Assembly (NCBI GenBank): GCA_035539855.1
Contig: DATLHO010000037.1
Coordinates: 1-8,178 of the forward strand
Direction of reading: 5' to 3'
Source: DATLHO01 sp035539855
GTDB lineage: Bacteria > Bacteroidota > Ignavibacteria > OLB7
Length of the DNA: 8,178 bases
Below, piece after piece: positions 1 to 6,452 of this stretch; position 1 is the first letter of the stretch; every line of letters starts with the position of its first letter. The position numbers were made by a program, and so were the translations under genes. The notes below the pieces were generated by a model, which made no database searches, was not told the DNA's origin, and was given only the letters and a program-made list of their open reading frames with translations.

Positions 1-49
1 CGACATAGACGTCTTGTCCATGGACGTCGGCGGTGATAGTTTCCGTCAT
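1..49 (-). CDS. Start of an unidentified gene, cut by the window edge
   Basis: An ATG at 49-47 on the minus strand opens a frame that stays open to the window edge. It reads MTETITADVHGQDVYV, too little to assign a family. The start is supported by GGAGG (plus-strand 59-63), nine bases upstream of the ATG. A GGAGG also precedes the gene starting at 8106, and GGAG precedes the starts at 1205 and 4781, so the signal fits this genome. The N-terminus is not hydrophobic, so no signal peptide is visible. It points the same way as the GIY-YIG gene at 252-593 but is separated from it by about 200 bases of repeat and hairpin, so co-transcription is uncertain. Sixteen codons could stay open by chance in high-GC DNA; the SD is the main support. 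Confidence 0.5.
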   Translation of the reverse strand, partial: MTETITADVHGQDVYV

Positions 50-52
50 TGT

Positions 53-121
53 CGGAAGCCTCCGCTTGGTGGATGGGTTGTTTTGGTCAACAAAACTTAC
101 CCATCAGGCGTGAGGCTTTCG
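53..121 (-). promoter_or_regulatory. Long hairpin in the 5' leader of the left-edge gene, overlapping its ribosome binding site
   Basis: The region folds as a near-continuous inverted repeat. The inner arms are 72-85 and 91-105: seven plus six base pairs around a small internal loop, closed by a five-base loop at 86-90. The outer arms are 53-62 and 112-121: nine of ten pairs, with an A-C mismatch on the minus-strand RNA. The GGAGG of the left-edge gene (59-63) lies in the outer stem, so the folded leader would hide it. That suggests translational control (a riboswitch, thermosensor or protein-bound leader). I recognise no known riboswitch family. It could instead be a terminator or a non-regulatory palindrome; the plus-strand RNA would carry a short T-rich tail after it. 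Confidence 0.45.
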
Positions 122-140
122 CTTTTCAACATACGGTCTC

Positions 141-269
141 GCGGAGCGAAGCGGAGCGGGGATCTTTCTTCCGCGGCAGCGGTACCGTTCGGCACGGCTA
201 CCGCCGAAGAACGATCCCCGAGCTCGCTCCGCTCACTCGAGGATGACGTGGTCAGCGTCGTGGAGGAAT
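141..269. repeat. Hairpin repeat, copy 1 (complete)
   Basis: Positions 166-252 match 661-747 without gaps at 81 of 87 bases. Weaker similarity continues to 269 (partner 765) with a small indel. Within this copy, arms 158-180 and 197-219 pair at 20 of 23 positions around a 16-base loop containing GGTACC. A further outer match pairs 141-149 with 224-232. The element begins outside the GIY-YIG gene and runs into it: the stop codon (252-254) and the last few codons lie in the repeat. The size, the imperfect stem and the location beside a small nuclease gene recall REP/MITE-type elements, but no family can be named. Downstream of the nuclease gene it could also act as a terminator or 3' stabilising hairpin. 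Confidence 0.8.
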
Positions 270-593
270 GGGAGTCGGAATCGGAGTCGGAACCCGCCCC
301 CTGTGCTCATCGAGCTTCAAGTCCTTCATGCCGGGATTGTGCCTTCGGATCAATTCGAGCTTCCTGGCACGCGTGAACTTCTTCAAAACCTTCTCACGCC
401 GAATCGCCTCGGCGATCGAGTCGAAGCGCTCGAAGTACACGAGCCTGTGCAGATGATAGCGGGCGGTGAAACAGTCGGGGTCGTCCTCGCACTTGTGCTG
501 CATGACCCGCTCGGGAAGATTGCTCGTGACGCCGACGTACAACGTCGGCCGCGCGTTCGCCATGACGTAAACGGCGACGTCGGGACGATCCAT
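252..593 (-). CDS. GIY-YIG domain nuclease (URI/COG2827-type small protein)
   Basis: This 113-residue protein is a single GIY-YIG domain, the usual form of the small UvrC/URI-type putative endonucleases. The core is visible in order: VYV (residues 8-10, the GIY strand, Tyr9), LYVGVTSNL (18-26, the YIG strand, Tyr19 and Gly21), Arg29 and His33 on the following helix, HRLVYFE (49-55), and REKVLKKF (66-73) with Glu67 as the expected metal-binding residue. All the usual catalytic positions appear filled, so it is probably active. The domain ends near residue 92. A proline-rich tail, PTPIPTPIPPRR, follows, encoded by a 12-bp tandem repeat and by the edge of the adjoining hairpin repeat. No SD is evident before the ATG at 593. 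Solitary proteins of this type are mostly uncharacterised. The flanking repeats suggest mobility, but no transposase is present. Confidence 0.88.
   Translation of the reverse strand: MDRPDVAVYVMANARPTLYVGVTSNLPERVMQHKCEDDPDCFTARYHLHRLVYFERFDSIAEAIRREKVLKKFTRARKLELIRRHNPGMKDLKLDEHRGRVPTPIPTPIPPRR
271..294. repeat. 12-bp tandem repeat, two units
   Basis: GGAGTCGGAATC at 271-282 is followed by GGAGTCGGAACC at 283-294 (11 of 12 identical). On the minus strand it encodes the PTPIPTPIP part of the GIY-YIG protein's tail, outside the nuclease fold. Slippage here would change only tail length. Confidence 0.75.
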
Positions 594-660
594 TGATGTG
601 ATGGAAGTGTGGTGGCGGCGGGAGCCGGGGGAAGATGGTGATGAGAATGGCAGATCCCAA

Positions 661-765
661 TTCTTCCGCGGTAGCGGTACCGGCCGGCACGGCTACCGCC
701 GAACAATGATCCCCGAGCTCGCTCCGCTCGCTCGAGGATGACGTGGTAGGCGCGTCGTAAGGAAT
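661..765. repeat. Hairpin repeat, copy 2 (left end missing)
   Basis: Direct copy of the element at 166-269, same orientation, with 6 mismatches in the first 87 bases. The inner stem is perfect here: GCGGTAGC (668-675) pairs with GCTACCGC. In copy 1 the same stem has a T-to-C change that still allows a G-U pair in minus-strand RNA. The outer left arm present in copy 1 (GGGGATC and the GC-rich stretch before it) is absent; the bases before 661 are unrelated, whereas the right arm (GATCCCC and beyond) is kept. The copy therefore looks truncated at the side facing the nuclease gene. It lies upstream of the GIY-YIG gene and ends 22 bases before the TfoX-like gene. Confidence 0.8.
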
Positions 766-787
766 AGAGCACGTAACCGGACCGACC

Positions 788-1135
788 ATGCCCATCTCCG
801 AATCCTACACCGACTTCATCCTCGAGAAACTCGGCCGCATCACTCCCGTGACGTCGCGGAAAATGTTCGGCGCGCTCGGGGTCTATGACGGCGCCGACAT
901 CTTCGCGATCGTCAACGACGACACGCTATACTTCAAGACCGACGACAGCACTCGCCAGGCCTACGTCGACGCCGGCGCTCCGGCGTTCATGCCGGGCGGC
1001 ATGTCGATGGGGTACCATCAGGTGCCGGCCGACGTGCTCGAGGACGATGCGACGTTCGCCGAGTGGACGCGTCAGGCCATCGCCGTCGGCCACGCGGCGA
1101 AGAAGTCCAAGCCGAAGCCGAAGCCGCGGAAGTAG
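788..1135 (+). CDS. TfoX N-terminal domain protein
   Basis: This 115-residue protein matches the TfoX N-terminal domain through most of its length: YTDFILEKLGRI (7-18), TSRKMFGALGVYDGADIFAI (22-41), DDTLYFKTDD (44-53), then MSMGYHQVPADVLED. The KMFG.LG and D.LYFK motifs are the clearest marks. The TfoX C-terminal domain is missing, so this is the common single-domain form and not a full-length competence regulator such as Sxy. After the domain there is a basic tail rich in Lys-Pro (KKSKPKPKPRK), which may bind nucleic acid. The ATG at 788 is the first in frame with the domain; no SD is visible before it. It diverges from the nuclease gene and is separated from the downstream exported genes by 69 bases. 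Its function in such organisms is not established. Confidence 0.85.
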   Translation: MPISESYTDFILEKLGRITPVTSRKMFGALGVYDGADIFAIVNDDTLYFKTDDSTRQAYVDAGAPAFMPGGMSMGYHQVPADVLEDDATFAEWTRQAIAVGHAAKKSKPKPKPRK

Positions 1136-1193
1136 CGACTTGCGCCGGTGACTCGAATCGCACAGGTTGCAGCGTCTCTCTGCACTCATCCCC

Positions 1194-1197
1194 GGAG
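1194..1197 (+). promoter_or_regulatory. Shine-Dalgarno GGAG selecting the start at 1205
   Basis: GGAG lies seven bases before the ATG at 1205. It favours this start over the in-frame GTG at 1148, which would put 19 residues ahead of an otherwise normal signal peptide. Confidence 0.65.
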
Positions 1198-1204
1198 TCC
1201 CGCC

Positions 1205-4200
1205 ATGAGCCCTTTCGCCCACCGCCTCCTCGGCCTCGTCCTGCTCGGCCTCGCGCTCAACGGCAGCGTCCACGCGCAACTCGTGTGGGAGCGCATCGGT
1301 CCCGATATCCCGGCGCAGTCGCTGCAGGACGTCGAGATCGGCGAGCGTGGGAAGGTCTATGTCCGCTGGGCGGGTGACGGTGGTCGAGAGCGACTGTTTC
1401 GCTCGACCGATGACGGGACCACCTGGTCGCGCGTCGCGACCGACAGTGTGCGCGGGATGCTGAGGGTGGGTCCCTCCGGAGCGCTCCATACCATCGCGCT
1501 GCGTGACGTGCAGGGACCGACCGATGTCCTGACCGCCGTCGACCTGCTGCGCTCGACCGACGACGGACTCACCTGGACGCGCATCCTCAACGGACCGGCC
1601 GGACTGTACACCTCGAGCGGCATCGGCGATGTCGTCTTCGACGAGTCCGGTGCGGCGCACGTGAGCGTGCCGCTGTACGGACCCTACTGGTCGTCGGGCG
1701 CGATCTATGCACAGGAGCGCTACGGCTCCGCGTGGAAGACCATGGGCACCGAGGAGGCGACGGCGATTGCCGTGTCGCCGCGCGGTCACTCCGTCGTCGG
1801 CGTGCTCGATCGCGATGACACCGGAATCCTCGGTGCGAGCCTGCTTTCGAGACTCAGCGCGACCGACTCACTGCGGCTCATTCGCGACAGCGTACTCGTC
1901 TCGGCGCTCCACATATCCGACGACTGGCGCATTGTCGCGGCGCTGGCCGAGCTCGAGCCCGGCGGCGCCCTCGGGACGCTCGTGCCGGGCTGGACCGGCA
2001 TCGCGCTGTCGACCGGCGGCCGTACCTGGAGACGCGTCGCAGCAGATGTCTCTGTGACGCAGATCGTCTTCGCTCCCGATGGCTCGTACTACGCGGTGGG
2101 GTTTGGCGAGCTGCTTCGCTCGAGTGACCTCGGCGAATCCTGGGAGCCCTTGACCGACGACTCCGTCCGCTCGATCTCTCGCCTCGCCGTCTCGCCGGAC
2201 GGCTGGCTCTTCGCGATCGCGAACGGATCGCTGTATCGCGCACGGGTCACCCCCGCGGATGACCGCGTCACGACGACGCCGCAGTGGACCCGTGTCCAGG
2301 GTGGACTCTCCGATTCGAGCATCTGGGCGCTCGACGCGTCGAGTGACGGACGGCTCTTCGCGAAGACCGCGAGGCGCCTGACGATGTCGGAGGATGGTGG
2401 CGCCCGTTGGCGCGAGATCCCGTTGGACTCCATCGAGTTCGTCCGTGCGGGTCCGACGGGCATGCTCTTCGGCGTCGTCGAGCGCGCGAGCTCGCCGCCG
2501 ACGAGCACTCGCGACATCCTCTATCGCTCGACCGATGCCGGACTCAGCTGGACGCACGCGCTGGAGGCTCCAGGTAACTGGCAGTACATCGGAACGATGC
2601 TCAGCGTCCTCGAGTTCGCAGGGCTCGACACCGTGTATGCGGGATACTCGTTTCCCGCCGGTTCGTACACGCATAACGGGGCCGTGTATCGGTCGACCGA
2701 TCGCGGTGTGACGTGGCGAAGCCAGGCCGGCAACGGCGCCGTGCGCGCGATCGCGGCAGGAACACCACCGTGGGTCGCGACGCGCGAGAATAACGATGGC
2801 GGCACGGCATACTCGCAAGTCTGGAAGATCGTCGGTGACTCCGCACTCATGGCTCGCGACAGCTTCTTCGCGGTTGCAGCCATGCGCACGCACGCCGGTA
2901 CCGTCCTTCTTAGCGGCGCCGCCGAGCACATGCGGGAATTCGCCGGACCGGGCGAATCGTTGACATGGCACTCGGAGCCAGGCATCTATCGGATCGACGG
3001 CGAGACATGGCAGTTGACGCTGGACTCTCTCTGGGTCGACCACTTCACGATTGCAGCAGATCGGAGCATCATCGCATCCGGTAACGCCGGAATCCGCTAC
3101 CATCGCGGCCGTCCCCAGACCTGGCGCTCGACCGACGACGGCCGCACGTGGTCGCGCTTCGAGCACGGACGTCCCTATGGGTCCATCAGCGGTCTCGCCG
3201 CCGCCAACGGAGCAGTCTACGCCGGGACACAGTGGGGACTCTACCGTGTGCAGATCGCCCCCGAGCTCACCCCGCGCGTGCATCGTCCGATGGAGCGCGT
3301 GCGATTCGGCGTGCCGGCGAAATACACCGGCATGGCGCCCGCGGATCGGTGGGTGTGGGTGCCCAAGGGATGGGGCGTGAAGGTCTTCCATGCCGGCGGT
3401 CTGCAGCAGCCGCGGTTCCTCGCGTGGGGGCCGGACAGCGTGCTGCACGTCGCGAACCTTGCGGGCGGCCGCGTCCTGGCGCTGCCGGATCGCGACGGTG
3501 ACGGCGTCGCCGACACGGCGTTCACCGCGGCTTCGAACGTGTTCGCGCACGACGTCGAGTTCTTCCGCGGCGCGATGTACGCGGCCGAGGAGACACGCGT
3601 GCTCCGCCTCGTCGACGCCGACGGCGACGGCGTGTACGAGAGCCGCTCGGTCTTCATCGACGGGCTGCCGGCCGGCGGGCACATCACCCGCACGATCGTC
3701 TTCGACACCGTCCGCGCTCTGGTCTTCGTCTCGGTCGGCTCGAGCTGCAACGCCTGCCGCGACTCGGTGCAGGCCGTCGTCTGGGCCTTCGATCTCGACG
3801 GCGGCAATCGCCGGATTTTCGCCAGCGGCGTGCGCAATGCCGTCGGTCTGAGCCTGCACCCGACGACCTCCCAGCTCTGGGCGACGAACAACGGTCAGGA
3901 TTGGCAGGGCGACGACGTCCCTCCGGAGTGGATCTCGATCGTTCGCGACGGGGGATTCTACGGATACCCCATTGCGTATTCCGATCAGCGCTACTTCGAC
4001 TTCCAGATCAACGAGCAATACCGCGGCCTGCTGCCGATCACCCCGGCGGATAGCGCGAAGGTGCGCTCGATGCGTCCGTTCAGTGCGGAGGTGACCGCGC
4101 ACTCCGCTCCAATGGCGATCGAGTTCGCCGACGCCTCGATCCCGGAGCCCTATCGCGACGGAGCCTTCGTGGCGCTGCACGGCTCCTGGAACAGGAGCAC

Positions 4201-4705
4201 GCCGAGCGGACATACGATCGTGCACCTCGAGCTCGACGGCCCGCTCGACACGATCGCCGACGCCGTCTCGTTCGTGCTCTCGGCCGACACGCTCGAGCCG
4301 GGCAGCCCGATCGACTGGCTGAGTCCCTGCGGGCTCGAATCGGACGCCCGGGGCAATCTCTATTTCACGAGCGACCGCGGCACATCGCTGATCGGCGTGC
4401 TCACTCCGCCTGCGGGCGTCGTGAGGGCGCCCATCGATGCGACGGTCTCGACGACGCTGCGCGTGATTCCGAATCCCGCACTCGATCGCGCGACGATCGT
4501 CGTCTCCATTGCGACGCCCGCGCACGGCGTGCTCGAGCTCTTCGATGCGCTCGGCGCAAGGGTGCGCATCGTCGCCGACAGATCATTCACAGCAGGTACG
4601 CATCGCGTCGAGCTCGATCTGGCCGGTCTTGCCGCCGGCGCCTACCAGGCGCGTCTGAGCGTTCAGGGCCGCATCATCTCGACCGGCGTGCGCGTGGTTC
4701 GCTAG
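1205..4705 (+). CDS. Secreted two-propeller protein: BNR/sortilin-type repeats + PQQ-dependent sugar dehydrogenase-like domain + T9SS tail
   Basis: This is a 1166-residue protein. Residues 1-24 form a signal peptide with cleavage after VHA. Residues 25 to about 700 hold Asp-box motifs (S-x-D-x-G-x-x-W) at 67-74, 117-124, 306-313, 395-402, 442-449, 497-504 and 642-649, plus a degenerate one at 269-275, which indicates one or more BNR/sortilin-like beta-propellers. From about 720 (KGWGVKVF) to about 1066 it matches the soluble PQQ-dependent glucose/sorbosone dehydrogenase family: two calcium-type loops (DRDGDG, DADGDG), FAHDVEF with His782, VGSSCNAC, GVRNAVGL with Arg877-Asn878, ATNNGQDW, AHSAPM and HGSWNRS. 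His782 and the Arg-Asn pair are candidate PQQ/substrate residues by family analogy. Residues 1085-1166 are a T9SS sorting domain (VIPNPALDRATI to the final VVR). The protein probably acts at the cell surface and oxidises an unknown sugar or alcohol; actual PQQ binding is not proven. Confidence 0.88.
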   Translation: MSPFAHRLLGLVLLGLALNGSVHAQLVWERIGPDIPAQSLQDVEIGERGKVYVRWAGDGGRERLFRSTDDGTTWSRVATDSVRGMLRVGPSGALHTIALRDVQGPTDVLTAVDLLRSTDDGLTWTRILNGPAGLYTSSGIGDVVFDESGAAHVSVPLYGPYWSSGAIYAQERYGSAWKTMGTEEATAIAVSPRGHSVVGVLDRDDTGILGASLLSRLSATDSLRLIRDSVLVSALHISDDWRIVAALAELEPGGALGTLVPGWTGIALSTGGRTWRRVAADVSVTQIVFAPDGSYYAVGFGELLRSSDLGESWEPLTDDSVRSISRLAVSPDGWLFAIANGSLYRARVTPADDRVTTTPQWTRVQGGLSDSSIWALDASSDGRLFAKTARRLTMSEDGGARWREIPLDSIEFVRAGPTGMLFGVVERASSPPTSTRDILYRSTDAGLSWTHALEAPGNWQYIGTMLSVLEFAGLDTVYAGYSFPAGSYTHNGAVYRSTDRGVTWRSQAGNGAVRAIAAGTPPWVATRENNDGGTAYSQVWKIVGDSALMARDSFFAVAAMRTHAGTVLLSGAAEHMREFAGPGESLTWHSEPGIYRIDGETWQLTLDSLWVDHFTIAADRSIIASGNAGIRYHRGRPQTWRSTDDGRTWSRFEHGRPYGSISGLAAANGAVYAGTQWGLYRVQIAPELTPRVHRPMERVRFGVPAKYTGMAPADRWVWVPKGWGVKVFHAGGLQQPRFLAWGPDSVLHVANLAGGRVLALPDRDGDGVADTAFTAASNVFAHDVEFFRGAMYAAEETRVLRLVDADGDGVYESRSVFIDGLPAGGHITRTIVFDTVRALVFVSVGSSCNACRDSVQAVVWAFDLDGGNRRIFASGVRNAVGLSLHPTTSQLWATNNGQDWQGDDVPPEWISIVRDGGFYGYPIAYSDQRYFDFQINEQYRGLLPITPADSAKVRSMRPFSAEVTAHSAPMAIEFADASIPEPYRDGAFVALHGSWNRSTPSGHTIVHLELDGPLDTIADAVSFVLSADTLEPGSPIDWLSPCGLESDARGNLYFTSDRGTSLIGVLTPPAGVVRAPIDATVSTTLRVIPNPALDRATIVVSIATPAHGVLELFDALGARVRIVADRSFTAGTHRVELDLAGLAAGAYQARLSVQGRIISTGVRVVR

Positions 4706-4780
4706 CGGGAACCCCTCCGCCCCAGCGGTCTCCAACATCCTTCCCAACGCTACATCCGTCCACACCGATCGGAGTCGATC

Positions 4781-6415
4781 ATGAATCGTCGAGAGTTCCT
4801 CACAGTTCCCGCGCCGGCCGGGCGCCGTCGCGACGTGGGCCCTGCCGCCCGCGACGGTGACGGCGCGCAGACGCCGCGGCTGACGCACGCCCGCCGCAGC
4901 GAGACCGGCCTCGGCCGCTACACCGGCGCCTGGACCTACGCCCAGGCGGCGCATCTGCTGCGCCGCGCGATGGTCGGTCCGCGCGACGTCGAGATCCGAG
5001 CGGCGATCGACGATGGCATGGAGGCGACGGTGGCCAGCCTGCTCGCGCCGTTCGAGCCGGATCTCACTGGCATCAGCGACTGGGCCGGACAGGACGCGCG
5101 CATCCGCGGTCCGCGCGACACGGCGTCGCAGGAGTACCGGGACTACCAGGCGCAGGTCCAGCTCCGCCGCGAGCTGCTCGGACGCTGGCAGCTTCGCACG
5201 ATCGCGACCTCGCCGGCCTCGATCCAGGAGCGGCTCGTGCTGATGTGGTCGAACCACTTCACCAGCGAGCTGCAGGTCGTCAACATGGCGGAGCTCATGT
5301 ACTGGCAGAACCGCCGCATCCGCCAGCACGCGCTCGGCAACCTCAAGGAGTTCACCCGCGCGATCACCAAGGACATGGCGATGCTCATCTACCTCGATGG
5401 GCTCAAGAACTTCAAGTCCGGTACCCGCAGCAACATCAACGAGAACTACTCGCGCGAGCTCATGGAGCTCTTCTCGATGGGCGTCACCGACTGGGACGGC
5501 AACGCCAACTACACCGAGACGGACGTGGTCGAGGGAGCGCGCGCGCTGTCGGGATACGTGCCGACGCCGAGCGCGCAGGGCGCCGATTACGTCGGACTCG
5601 AGAGCGCGTTCCTCGAGAGCCGCTGGGACAACGGCACGAAGACGTACCTGGGCCGCACCGGCGCGTGGAAGGCCGACGACGTCATCGACATCATCTTCAG
5701 CGAGCGCGCCGACCAGGTCGCGAAGTTCGCCTGCGAGAAGATCTACCGCGCGCTCGTCTACGACGTGCCCGATCGCGTCGTGATCGCCGAGATGGCCGCG
5801 GCGCTGCGCAATGGGAACTGGGAGATCCGCCCGGTCGTCGAGCAGCTTCTGCTGAGCGAGCACTTCTACGACGTCACCAACATCGGGGCGCTCGACAAGA
5901 GTCCGGTGGATTATCTGCTCGGCATGATCCGCGGCCTCGCGCTCGGCTCGGTTCCGGATTTCGATCTCACGGTCAGCACGCGCTTCTCACGCGATCTGAG
6001 CGGTCGTCTGACGACGCTCGGCCAGCGCGTCTTCGATCCGCCGAACGTCAAGGGATGGCCCGGCGGGCGCACGTGGATCAGCACCTCGACGCTGCCGCCG
6101 CGGCAGAAGTTCGCGCTCGACGTCGTCGACGCGAAGATCGTCGGCGCCAACCGCGTCACGCTCTACACGTTCGACGTCAACGCGTACGCGCGGGGCGTCT
6201 CGGACTACGAGGATGCGGAGGTGATCGTCGACGAGCTCTCGCGGCACCTGCTCAACACGACGCCGTCGATCAAGGAGCGCGCGACGCTGCTGGCGACGCT
6301 GCTCAACGGCTCGCCCGTGTACGAGTGGCCGCGGCTCGACCAGACCCAGCGCACCGATCGCGTCAAGCTCTTCCTCAAGGCGCTCGTGCAGCTCGCGAAG
6401 TTCCAGCTCATGTAA
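4781..6415 (+). CDS. DUF1800 family protein with disrupted signal peptide
   Basis: This 544-residue protein shows DUF1800 motifs throughout: HLLRRAMVGP (58-67), LMWSNHFT (about 154-161), ITKDMAMLIYLDG, NENYSRELMELF (220-231), YTETDVVEGARALSGY, HFYD, KSPVDYLLGMIRGL and DPPNVKGWPGGRTW (419-432). The length is normal. GGAG at 4771-4774 lies six bases before the ATG. It opens with MNRREFLTVPAPAG, the usual start of an exported family member, but then reads RRRDVGPAARDGDG, with no hydrophobic core. Shifting frame between 4820 and 4868 gives AVATWALPPATVTA followed by QTPRL, a good signal peptide, so a +1 and a +2 indel seem to have occurred. As written, export is doubtful. There is no T9SS tail. 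The gene sits 37 bases before the DUF1501 gene, its usual partner, and is presumably in the same operon. Its biochemical function is unknown. Confidence 0.92.
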   Translation: MNRREFLTVPAPAGRRRDVGPAARDGDGAQTPRLTHARRSETGLGRYTGAWTYAQAAHLLRRAMVGPRDVEIRAAIDDGMEATVASLLAPFEPDLTGISDWAGQDARIRGPRDTASQEYRDYQAQVQLRRELLGRWQLRTIATSPASIQERLVLMWSNHFTSELQVVNMAELMYWQNRRIRQHALGNLKEFTRAITKDMAMLIYLDGLKNFKSGTRSNINENYSRELMELFSMGVTDWDGNANYTETDVVEGARALSGYVPTPSAQGADYVGLESAFLESRWDNGTKTYLGRTGAWKADDVIDIIFSERADQVAKFACEKIYRALVYDVPDRVVIAEMAAALRNGNWEIRPVVEQLLLSEHFYDVTNIGALDKSPVDYLLGMIRGLALGSVPDFDLTVSTRFSRDLSGRLTTLGQRVFDPPNVKGWPGGRTWISTSTLPPRQKFALDVVDAKIVGANRVTLYTFDVNAYARGVSDYEDAEVIVDELSRHLLNTTPSIKERATLLATLLNGSPVYEWPRLDQTQRTDRVKLFLKALVQLAKFQLM

Positions 6416-6452
6416 TTCCCGGCACCAGTCACAGACCAACGACCCAACACCG

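Noticed and set aside
14..376. Plus-strand open frame across the left repeat
   Set aside because: It runs through the hairpin repeat and the antisense of the GIY-YIG gene. Its Glu-Ser run is only the 12-bp tandem repeat read in another frame.
383..795. Minus-strand open frames across repeat copy 2
   Set aside because: They combine repeat sequence with a shifted frame of the GIY-YIG gene and show no domain of their own.
788..1135. Reading the TfoX-like gene and the GIY-YIG gene as a DNA-uptake system
   Set aside because: The TfoX C-terminal domain is missing, and no com or type IV pilus genes are in view. Single-domain TfoX proteins are widespread without a proven link to competence.
1148..1204. 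Upstream GTG start for the two-propeller protein
   Set aside because: It would add 19 residues before a normal signal peptide; the ATG at 1205 has its own GGAG.
1868..4525. An 885-codon open frame on the minus strand opposite the two-propeller gene
   Set aside because: Its translation is Arg/Asp/Glu-rich with no recognisable domain, and it lies opposite a gene with clear domains. Long antisense frames are common in high-GC DNA.
4583..5863. Long minus-strand open frame opposite the DUF1800 gene
   Set aside because: Low-complexity composition and no domain, with full overlap of a gene that carries all DUF1800 motifs.
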